DNA of 8,656 nucleotides from Chromatiaceae bacterium. GTDB taxonomy: Bacteria; Pseudomonadota; Gammaproteobacteria; Chromatiales; Chromatiaceae. The notes under the pieces were generated by a model, which was not told the origin of the DNA, did no database searches, and was given only the letters and a program-made list of their open reading frames with translations. The stretch spans positions 1 through 8,656 of the forward strand of contig JAFGTZ010000092.1 in the NCBI GenBank assembly GCA_016938795.1, given 5' to 3'. Of this stretch, positions 1-4,840 are shown in pieces. Every line of letters starts with the position of its first letter. The stretch's first letter is position 1. Position numbers and translations under genes: made by a program.

Positions 1-918
1 GGCGGCCTCGGCGGCGGCGCTGAAATCGACATGCGCGGTGATGTCCTGAAGGCCAGGGTCGCGGTAGGGGTCGTGATGGGCCTGATGGCGCGCATGGCAC
101 ATGAGGGTGCCCATGGCGCGCTCGGGGTGATAGTAGACCGCGCGTGGCTGACCGTAGTCGATCAGCAGCACCAGGGCGACATCGAGCGATTCGGCCAGGG
201 CGCGCATCCAGGGGCCGAGATGGGGGTTGCGCTCGGAGCTATAGCCGGGCGCGCGCGCAAGCCCAGCGGCCTGAAGCGCCCGCACCGCCTCGATCAGGCC
301 GGGCGACTGGGGCGGGGCGCCAACCTCGGCGAAGCCCTCGGCGTTGGCGATGACGAAGAGTTCCTCAATCTCGCCCTGCTCGCCGATGCGAAAGCGCTGC
401 ACCGGCATGGCGTCGAGCACCTCGTTGGCGATGACCACGCCGCGCAGCCCTTGGGGCAGACGCTCCAGCCAGTCGCAGCGCGCGATGAGATGGGGTAGAT
501 GCTCAGTGATTCGCGCCTGCTGGCGTTCGCGCAGCTCTGGGCTGGGTTCGAGGATGCGATAGCGCGCCGGCAGGGCGTCGCGCCGCTCTAGCTCGGCGAG
601 CAGCTCGGCGGCCAGGGCGCCGCTGCCCGCGCCGAACTCCAGGATGTCGCCGCCGCCAAGCCGCTCCAGCGCCTCGGCGCACTGGACGGCCAGACAGCGC
701 CCGAACAGGGGGGACACCTCGGGCGCGGTGACAAAATCGCCCCCAGGTCCGAACTTGTGCGCGCCGGCCACATAGTAGCCAAGCCCGGGCGCGTAGAGCG
801 CGAGTTCCATGAACCGCTCGAAGGGCAGGCGCCCGCCGGCCTCGGCGATGGCCGCCCGAATGCGGGCGGCGAGGCGTTCGCTGATGGCGCGGGCGGCGGG
901 GTCGGGGTGTGGCTGCAT
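1..918 (-). CDS. MidA/NDUFAF7-family (DUF185) SAM-dependent methyltransferase, 3' end cut by the window edge
   Basis: The gene reads leftward from ATG at 918-916 and is still open at base 1, giving 306 residues of a family whose members are usually somewhat under 400. Visible landmarks are an N-terminal helix then ALYAPGLGYY (40-49), the family signature GDFVTAPEVSPLFG (60-73), the SAM-binding glycine motif LEFGAGSGALA (93-103), ANEVLDAMPVQRF (164-176), and the C-terminal block with DYGQP (254-258), YYHPERAMGTLMCH (262-275) and DPYRDPGLQDITAHVDF (283-299). All motifs are intact, so this is an edge truncation and not a pseudogene. The eukaryotic homologue NDUFAF7 methylates an arginine of a respiratory complex I subunit; the substrate of the bacterial proteins is not settled, so arginine methylation is only a guess. 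A Shine-Dalgarno AGGAG lies about 12 nt before the ATG. It is divergent from the DUF2452 gene with 95 bp between the starts. Family call is firm; substrate unknown. Confidence 0.93.
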   Translation of the reverse strand, partial: MQPHPDPAARAISERLAARIRAAIAEAGGRLPFERFMELALYAPGLGYYVAGAHKFGPGGDFVTAPEVSPLFGRCLAVQCAEALERLGGGDILEFGAGSGALAAELLAELERRDALPARYRILEPSPELRERQQARITEHLPHLIARCDWLERLPQGLRGVVIANEVLDAMPVQRFRIGEQGEIEELFVIANAEGFAEVGAPPQSPGLIEAVRALQAAGLARAPGYSSERNPHLGPWMRALAESLDVALVLLIDYGQPRAVYYHPERAMGTLMCHARHQAHHDPYRDPGLQDITAHVDFSAAAEAA

Positions 919-1013
919 CAAGGCTGGCGGCTCCTGAAGGTGCAGTCCAGGCAAAGGCGCCATGCCTTGCTGTAGACTGCTGGGTTGAAATTGACGCTGG
1001 AGGCTGGGCACCG

Positions 1014-1520
1014 ATGTCCGATTCGAAACACCAACCGCTCATTCACGCCGGCGATGCGCGCAGCTCGCCTTATCCCGTCAGCCGTCTGGCGCCGGCCTTC
1101 GACAACCGCGAACTGGTCGCCGAGGTCGAACGCGCCGAGGCCATGCTCGGGGCGCGCACCAGCGCCAAGCTGCGCGTCATTGCCGACCAGATCCGGCTGC
1201 TTCAGCAGGAGGCGCGCAAGGTGCTCGACGAGGCGCGCGATGAGCAGGCGCTCAACCGGGCCGAGTGCGCCTTTCGACGCATTCCCGGTCAGACCTATCA
1301 TCTCTACCGCCGCGCCGAGGGGCGCACCTTCTTTTCCATGCTCTCGCCCGAGGATTGGGGCGGGTGCTCGCCGCATGATTTTCTGGGTTCCTATCGGCTG
1401 GAGAATGATTATTCCTGGACGCCCGCCGGGCACCCGGGGCAGGACGACGAAACCGGCGCCCTGGTCGATGAGTTGCTGCGCATCGGCGGACTGGCCGCCG
1501 AGGGCGCGCGCTCGGGCTGA
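1014..1520 (+). CDS. DUF2452 family protein of unknown function (168 aa)
   Basis: A 168-residue protein starting at ATG 1014, with GGAGG at 999-1003 placed 10 nt upstream. The reading frame stays open further upstream, but that part overlaps the start of the divergent methyltransferase gene and has no family-like sequence. Residues 30-80 are a charged, alanine-rich helix that could form a coiled coil. They are followed by the conserved block PGQTYHLYRRAEGRTFFSML (91-110), SPEDWGG (111-117) and FLGSYRLENDYSWT (123-136), which is the pattern I associate with DUF2452, a family also represented in eukaryotes by the human C1orf50 type. There is no signal peptide, membrane segment or recognisable catalytic motif, so a soluble cytoplasmic protein is likely. 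It is a single-gene unit followed within 7 nt by an inverted repeat. No function can be assigned; the family call rests on motif memory. Confidence 0.8.
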   Translation: MSDSKHQPLIHAGDARSSPYPVSRLAPAFDNRELVAEVERAEAMLGARTSAKLRVIADQIRLLQQEARKVLDEARDEQALNRAECAFRRIPGQTYHLYRRAEGRTFFSMLSPEDWGGCSPHDFLGSYRLENDYSWTPAGHPGQDDETGALVDELLRIGGLAAEGARSG

Positions 1521-1521
1521 G

Positions 1522-1595
1522 TTGTAGGGTACGCACCGCGTACCCCGCGCAAGGCTCGAAGGCTGATGCAACGCTGCACAATGCGCGCCCTACGG
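1522..1595. repeat. Intergenic inverted-repeat element with GTAGGG...CCCTAC ends
   Basis: The element opens with GTAGGG (1524-1529) and closes with CCCTAC (1588-1593). The 11-nt ends match as an inverted pair at 9 positions. Nested at its left end is a perfect 8-bp hairpin, GGGTACGC (1527-1534) against GCGTACCC (1538-1545) with loop ACC, starting 6 nt past the DUF2452 stop. The text resembles the GTAGGGTGCG-type short palindromic repeats scattered between genes in many gammaproteobacteria. No transposase is present; a non-autonomous MITE-like or REP-like element is the best description. The hairpin may also end or stabilise the DUF2452 transcript, although no T-run follows. Confidence 0.6.
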
Positions 1596-1652
1596 GACTG
1601 GCAATCCATGCTGCCCGGAGCATGAAAGGAACGTGCTCGCGCTCTGAGCGCT

Positions 1653-2051
1653 TTATCCCTCACCCCAGCCATCTTCCCTCTGGGAAGCGGGAGGATGGGC
1701 GCGCGTGCCGCGTTCAATCTCGATACCGACGTCGATGCCCGCGCCCACGGCGCCGGGCTTGTTCAGACGCAGGCGCAGCCAGGGCACGCCGAATTCCTCG
1801 CGCAACAGGTCTGCGCAGCGCTCGGCCAGGGTTTCGACCAGCTCGGCGTCATTCGCCTCGACCAAGGCGCTGAGCCGGCGGGTTACGGCTTCGTAGTCGA
1901 GCGCATCGGCGATGCAATCGCTCGCGGCGGCGCGCGCCACGTCGCAGCCAAGTTCCAGATCGAGCACCAGGGGGCGGCGCTGCTGTTTTTCCCAGTCATG
2001 AATGCCGATGCAGGCGTTAAGGCGCAGGCCACGGATGAAAACAATGTCCAC
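1653..2051 (-). CDS. folB: Dihydroneopterin aldolase
   Basis: FolB converts 7,8-dihydroneopterin to 6-hydroxymethyl-dihydropterin and glycolaldehyde in folate synthesis, in the cytoplasm; family members form tunnel-shaped oligomers. The 132-residue protein matches E. coli FolB from its first residues (MDIVFI, then CIGIHDWE at 14-21). It keeps the expected active-site positions E21, Y53 (LDYE), E73 and the catalytic lysine K98 in NKPGA (97-101), followed by DVGIEIERG (107-115). The start is taken as GTG at 2051, because it aligns with the family start and has GGAG (2061-2058) 6 nt upstream; an in-frame ATG at 2120 would add 23 non-family residues. Residues from about 118 on (AHPPASQREDGWGEG) are encoded by an intergenic repeat and are not family sequence. 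The gene is divergent from plsY, an arrangement also known from Pseudomonas. Confidence 0.94.
   Translation of the reverse strand: MDIVFIRGLRLNACIGIHDWEKQQRRPLVLDLELGCDVARAAASDCIADALDYEAVTRRLSALVEANDAELVETLAERCADLLREEFGVPWLRLRLNKPGAVGAGIDVGIEIERGTRAHPPASQREDGWGEG
1655..1700. repeat. Degenerate CCCTCACCCC-type inverted repeat overlapping the 3' end of folB
   Basis: The sequence begins with CCCTCACCCC (1657-1666) and folds into a 10-bp stem, CCATCTTCCC (1669-1678) with GGGAGGATGG (1689-1698), one G-T wobble and a 10-nt loop. An alternative inner stem TTCCC/GGGAA (1674-1678 with 1682-1686) is also possible. This layout is that of a short intergenic repeat common in beta- and gammaproteobacteria, whose usual core is a CCCTCTCCC / GGGAGAGGG stem. 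It lies in the convergent gap and covers about the last 15 codons of folB, so it seems to have provided that gene's tail. It may serve as a bidirectional terminator structure. Confidence 0.6.
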
Positions 2052-2122
2052 GGAAGGCTCCGGTCGGGCTGTGAGTCTTGTCCCATTGTCGCCAAAGTGC
2101 CGGCCCGCAACCAGCGCCATGC

Positions 2123-2151
2123 TTGACCGCTCGCCGCGTCGCGGGTCCAAT
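2123..2151 (+). promoter_or_regulatory. Predicted sigma-70 promoter for plsY
   Basis: TTGACC (2123-2128, 5 of 6 to consensus) is followed after exactly 17 nt by TCCAAT (2146-2151, 4 of 6). Transcription would start near 2158 and give a leader of about 60 nt that contains the AGGAGG and hairpin in front of plsY. It lies in the 167-bp divergent region between folB and plsY. The spacing is ideal, but the -10 is weak and the match has not been scored against background. Confidence 0.42.
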
Positions 2152-2183
2152 GGCGCGCCAGTCTTTCATCCAGCCGTTTCACC

Positions 2184-2218
2184 AGGAGGGCGCGAACCGG
2201 GCGTTCGCGCGCGAAGCC
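2184..2218 (+). promoter_or_regulatory. Split ribosome binding site of plsY: AGGAGG, hairpin, then start
   Basis: A full Shine-Dalgarno AGGAGG (2184-2189) lies 29 nt from the plsY ATG, too far for normal initiation. Directly after it is a perfect 8-bp inverted repeat, GCGCGAAC (2190-2197) and GTTCGCGC (2203-2210), with a 5-nt loop. The remaining distance to ATG 2219 is 8 nt. If the hairpin forms, the Shine-Dalgarno and start codon come to standard spacing. No ATG, GTG or TTG in the plsY frame lies between the AGGAGG and 2219. The sequence elements are seen; the function is inferred. Confidence 0.5.
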
Positions 2219-2815
2219 ATGATCACCCTCAGTTTGCTTATTTTTGGCGCCTATCTGCTCGGATCGGTCTCCAGCGCCATCATTGTCTGCCGGCTTATGG
2301 GGCTGCCCGACCCGCGCACCCAGGGCTCGAACAACCCGGGCGCTACCAATGTGCTGCGTATCGGCGGCGACAAGGCCAGGCCGGCGGCAGCCATCACCCT
2401 GCTCGGCGACAGCCTCAAGGGTGTGCTGCCCATGCTGCTTGGCCATCTGTTCGGCGTCGAGGCGCTGGGGCTGGCCGGCATTGGTCTGGCCGCCTTCATC
2501 GGTCATCTCTACCCGGTGTTTTTCGGCTTCAAGGGTGGCAAGGGCGTCGCTACGGCGCTCGGCGTGCAGTTCGGGCTCTACTGGCCAATCGGGCTCTGCG
2601 TTGCGGCGGTCTGGCTGTTCGTGGCCAAGGTGCTCAAGATTTCCTCGCTCTCGGGCATGATCTCCATGGCGGTGGCGCCGGTCTTTGTGTGGCTCTTCGC
2701 AGGCGAGAAGGCGCTCATCGGCATGCAGCTCATCATCACCGGGCTGCTCTTGTGGCGTCATCGCTCGAATATCCGCAACCTGCTTCAGGGTACCGAGGAG
2801 CGCATCAAGGGCTGA
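2219..2815 (+). CDS. plsY: Glycerol-3-phosphate acyltransferase (acyl-phosphate dependent)
   Basis: PlsY is an inner-membrane enzyme that moves the acyl group from acyl-phosphate to sn-glycerol-3-phosphate, making lysophosphatidic acid at the first step of phospholipid synthesis; the acyl-phosphate comes from PlsX, which is not in this window. The 198-residue protein is strongly hydrophobic, with about five membrane segments. It shows the three family motifs: GSVSSAIIVCRL (15-26), GSNNPGATN (36-44) and GHLYPVFFGFKGGKGVAT (95-112). The start ATG 2219 is chosen because MITLSLLIFGAYLLGS fits the family N-terminus; upstream in-frame ATGs (e.g. 2150) would add unrelated residues. The last codons overlap the end of tsaD tail to tail by 11 bp. 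Length is close to the E. coli protein of about 205 residues. Confidence 0.96.
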   Translation: MITLSLLIFGAYLLGSVSSAIIVCRLMGLPDPRTQGSNNPGATNVLRIGGDKARPAAAITLLGDSLKGVLPMLLGHLFGVEALGLAGIGLAAFIGHLYPVFFGFKGGKGVATALGVQFGLYWPIGLCVAAVWLFVAKVLKISSLSGMISMAVAPVFVWLFAGEKALIGMQLIITGLLLWRHRSNIRNLLQGTEERIKG

Positions 2816-3839
2816 GCGGGGCAAGCGTTTCCATGGGCCAGCGCGCGCGCGGGCGGAAGGCGAGCGCCTCGTGCTCGCCGGCGCGCAGGCGCTGCCAGCC
2901 GGCATAGGCGATCATGGCGCCATTGTCGGTGCAGAAGTCGGGGCGCGGGTAGTAGGTCTGGCCACCCGCTGCGCCGATGGCGGCATCCATGCGCGCGCGC
3001 AGCCGGCGGTTCGCACTCACGCCGCCGGCTAGCACCAGACGCTTGAGTCCGCTCTCGCGCAGCGCGCGGCGGCATTTGATCACCAGGGTCTCGACCACGG
3101 CCTCCTCGAAGGCGCGCGCAATGTCGGCGCGGCTTGGCTCGCTGGCCTCGCCCTCGGCGGCCTCGATGGCGCGCAGGGTGTTGAGCGCATAGGTCTTGAG
3201 CCCGCTGAAGCTGAAATCGAGTCCGGGGCGGTCGGTCATGGGGCGCGGAAAGCTGAAGCGCTCGGGGTCGCCCGACTCGGCCAGGCGCGCGAGCGCGGGA
3301 CCGCCGGGGTAGGGCAGACCGAGGATCTTGGCGGTCTTGTCGAAGGCCTCGCCGGCGGCATCGTCGAGCGATTCGCCAAGGATGCGGTAGCGCCCGATGC
3401 CGCGCACCTCAACCAGCTGGGTGTGTCCGCCCGAGACCAGGAGCGCCACGAAGGGAAAAGCGGGCGGATCGGCTTCGAGCAGGGGCGCGAGCAGATGCCC
3501 CTCCATGTGATGCACCCCGATGGCCGGCACCCGCCAGGCCCAGGCGAGCGAGCGCCCGAGCGCCGCGCCCACGAGCAGGGCGCCGATCAGTCCCGGTCCC
3601 GCCGTATAGGCCACGCCCTCGATATCGGGCGCGCCAAGTCCAGCGGTGTCGAGCGCCTGATGGATGAGCGGCAGCGTCTTGCGCACATGATCACGCGAGG
3701 CCAGTTCGGGCACCACGCCGCCGTAGACGGCATGAATCTCGGTCTGGCTGTAGACGGCATGGGCGAGCAGCCCGGCCGCGCCGTCGTAGACGGCCACGCC
3801 GGTTTCGTCGCAAGAGGTTTCGATTCCCAGCACGGGCAT
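2805..3839 (-). CDS. tsaD: tRNA N6-adenosine threonylcarbamoyltransferase, catalytic subunit TsaD
   Basis: TsaD transfers the threonylcarbamoyl group from threonylcarbamoyl-AMP to A37 of tRNAs that read ANN codons, working with TsaB, TsaC and TsaE. The 344-residue protein (E. coli 337) has the ASKHA-type nucleotide fold and every family landmark: GIETSCDETGVAVYD (5-19), GGVVPELASRDH (40-51), YTAGPGLIGALLVG (78-91), the metal-binding HMEGH with H111 and H115, LLVSGGHTQL (133-142), DDAAGEAFDKTAK (159-171), FSFSGLK (209-215), AGGVSAN (271-277) and CTDNGAMIAYAGW with metal ligand D305. ATG 3839 is chosen because MPVLGIETSCDET is the family N-terminus; GGAG lies about 10 nt upstream. The open frame reaches back to 3932, but the added 31 residues are not conserved. 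It is divergent from rpsU, as in E. coli and Pseudomonas. Confidence 0.97.
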   Translation of the reverse strand: MPVLGIETSCDETGVAVYDGAAGLLAHAVYSQTEIHAVYGGVVPELASRDHVRKTLPLIHQALDTAGLGAPDIEGVAYTAGPGLIGALLVGAALGRSLAWAWRVPAIGVHHMEGHLLAPLLEADPPAFPFVALLVSGGHTQLVEVRGIGRYRILGESLDDAAGEAFDKTAKILGLPYPGGPALARLAESGDPERFSFPRPMTDRPGLDFSFSGLKTYALNTLRAIEAAEGEASEPSRADIARAFEEAVVETLVIKCRRALRESGLKRLVLAGGVSANRRLRARMDAAIGAAGGQTYYPRPDFCTDNGAMIAYAGWQRLRAGEHEALAFRPRARWPMETLAPLSP

Positions 3840-3888
3840 GGGGTGGGGGCTCCAAAGGGATAGGCGGGCGCGATGCACGGCGCCCGGC

Positions 3889-3916
3889 TCGACAAGCGAG
3901 GATCGCCTGCTAAAAT
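3889..3916 (+). promoter_or_regulatory. Predicted upstream promoter (P1) of the rpsU-yqeY-dnaG-rpoD operon
   Basis: TCGACA (3889-3894, 5 of 6) and TAAAAT (3911-3916, 5 of 6) are separated by 16 nt, giving the best sigma-70 match in the 210-bp tsaD-rpsU gap. Transcription would start near 3923, with a leader of about 125 nt. The gap is the expected position for the operon's main promoters. Confidence 0.62.
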
Positions 3917-3922
3917 AACGCT

Positions 3923-3952
3923 TTGCAATCAAGCGCTCTCATCCGCTAAGAT
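3923..3952 (+). promoter_or_regulatory. Possible second promoter (P2) of the rpsU operon
   Basis: TTGCAA (3923-3928, 4 of 6) and TAAGAT (3947-3952, 4 of 6) are separated by 18 nt, directly downstream of P1. Tandem promoters are known for the E. coli operon, which supports the reading, but the match alone is modest. No LexA-type CTGT-N8-ACAG box was seen near either promoter, unlike the E. coli operon. Confidence 0.4.
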
Positions 3953-3985
3953 TCGCATTCTTTGTTTCCCTCTTTCAACCCCTCC

Positions 3986-4030
3986 CTGATCCATCCAGGC
4001 CTGATTCATCCAGGCTTAAGCCACCCAGGG
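3986..4030 (+). repeat. Three-unit 15-nt tandem repeat in the rpsU leader
   Basis: Units are CTGATCCATCCAGGC (3986-4000), CTGATTCATCCAGGC (4001-4015) and the diverged TTAAGCCACCCAGGG (4016-4030). Units 1 and 2 differ at one base; unit 3 keeps the CCAGG core. The junctions form perfect palindromes, CAGGCCTG (3996-4003) and GGCTTAAGCC (4013-4022). The array ends 19 nt before the rpsU start, just upstream of its Shine-Dalgarno AAGGA (4039-4043), so it lies within the transcribed leader if P1 or P2 is used. Confidence 0.72.
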
Positions 4031-4049
4031 ATCCACAGAAGGATTTTCC

Positions 4050-4265
4050 ATGCCTAGCGTTCGCGTCAAAGAAAACGAACCCTTCGAAGTCGCCATGCGC
4101 CGTTTCAAGCGCTCCTGCGAGAAGGCCGGTGTGCTTGCCGAGGTCCGTCGTCGCGAGTTCTATGAAAAGCCCACCTCCGAGCGCAAGCGCAAGAAGGCGG
4201 CGGCCGTGAAGCGTCACCAGAAGAAGTTGCAGCGCGAGGCGCGTCGCTGGGAACGTCCTTACTAA
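4050..4265 (+). CDS. rpsU: 30S ribosomal protein S21
   Basis: S21 sits on the 30S platform near the 3' end of 16S rRNA and helps natural mRNAs start translation. The 71-residue product has the standard length and sequence: MPSVRVKENEPFEVAMRRFK at the start, then SCEKAGVLAEVRRREFYEKP (22-41), and a very basic tail (RKRKKAAAVKRHQKK, 45-59, ending RRWERPY). Start ATG 4050 has AAGGA (4039-4043) with a 6-nt gap. ATCC (4031-4034) could pair with GGAT (4041-4044) and partly hide this site. It is the first gene of the macromolecular synthesis operon. The 93-nt gap to yqeY has short stems (GTTGC 4293-4297 with GCAAC 4314-4318) but no T-run, so I see no clear counterpart of the terminator that follows rpsU in E. 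coli. Confidence 0.98.
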   Translation: MPSVRVKENEPFEVAMRRFKRSCEKAGVLAEVRRREFYEKPTSERKRKKAAAVKRHQKKLQREARRWERPY

Positions 4266-4358
4266 GAGTCGGCTCGTCCCTTCGCCGAGAAGGTTGCGCG
4301 ACCAGGCGTCTTGGCAACGCCGCGCGCGCGTTTCCTCGCCACTTGGAAAGAGGATGCC

Positions 4359-4802
4359 ATGCTTAAGCAGCGTATTCAGGATGATATGAAGTCCGCCATG
4401 AAGGCGGGCGATAAGCCTCGGCTCGGCGTGATTCGTCTGATGCTCGCCGCCATCAAGCAGCGCGAGGTCGATGAGCGCATCGAACTCGATGAGGCGCAGG
4501 TGCTGGCCGTACTCGACAAGATGGTCAAGCAGCGGCGCGACTCCATCGCCCAATACCGCGACGCGGGCCGCGAGGATCTGGCCGACACCGAAGCATTCGA
4601 GCTAGGCGTGATCCAGGACTATCTGCCCGAGGCGCTGAGCGACGCAGAGATTGCCGAGCTCATCGAGCAGGCGGTGTCGGAGTCGGGCGCCAGCGCCATG
4701 GGCGACATGGGCAAGGTCATGGCCGTGTTGCGCCCGCGCATTCAGGGGCGTGCGGACATGGGCGCGGTCAGTGCCCGTGTCAAGCAGCGGCTCGGGAGCT
4801 GA
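4359..4802 (+). CDS. yqeY: GatB/YqeY domain-containing protein
   Basis: A 147-residue protein of the YqeY family, which shares its helical fold with the tail domain of the GatB subunit of tRNA-dependent amidotransferase. A tRNA-related role has been proposed, but no function is established. Seen here are the helical N-terminus MLKQRIQDDMKSAMKAGDK, the RLMLAAIKQREVDERIEL block (about 26-43), IAQYRDAGREDLA (63-75), YLPEALSD (about 90-97), and the family's C-terminal MGKVMAVL and GRADMGAVSARVKQ signature. ATG 4359 is preferred over the in-frame ATG-less extension upstream, because AGAGGA (4349-4354) precedes it and the family starts here. The gene lies between rpsU and dnaG, as in Pseudomonas and many other bacteria but not in E. 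coli. The dnaG start follows after 38 nt. Confidence 0.93.
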   Translation: MLKQRIQDDMKSAMKAGDKPRLGVIRLMLAAIKQREVDERIELDEAQVLAVLDKMVKQRRDSIAQYRDAGREDLADTEAFELGVIQDYLPEALSDAEIAELIEQAVSESGASAMGDMGKVMAVLRPRIQGRADMGAVSARVKQRLGS

Positions 4803-4840
4803 CCCGGGCTCCTCGCCGGTCTTCTCCGAGCGGCGCGCGG

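Noticed and set aside
31..498. 155-codon plus-strand frame antisense to the methyltransferase
   Set aside because: The minus strand encodes an unbroken MidA-family protein with intact motifs over the same bases.
1883..2905. 340-codon minus-strand open frame across plsY and part of folB
   Set aside because: It is antisense to plsY and out of frame with folB; both real genes have full family motifs, and this frame has none.
2002..2907. 301-codon plus-strand frame overlapping plsY in another phase
   Set aside because: The translation is arginine- and alanine-rich shadow sequence; the plsY frame carries all conserved motifs.
3423..3863. 146-codon plus-strand frame antisense to the tsaD 5' half
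   Set aside because: It is opposite conserved TsaD codons, including the HMEGH motif, and has no recognisable protein features.
3840..4049. A promoter for tsaD on the minus strand in the rpsU-tsaD gap
   Set aside because: One must exist nearby, but the only candidate -35 (TTGAAA) lacks a convincing -10 at 16-18 nt, so no position is claimed.
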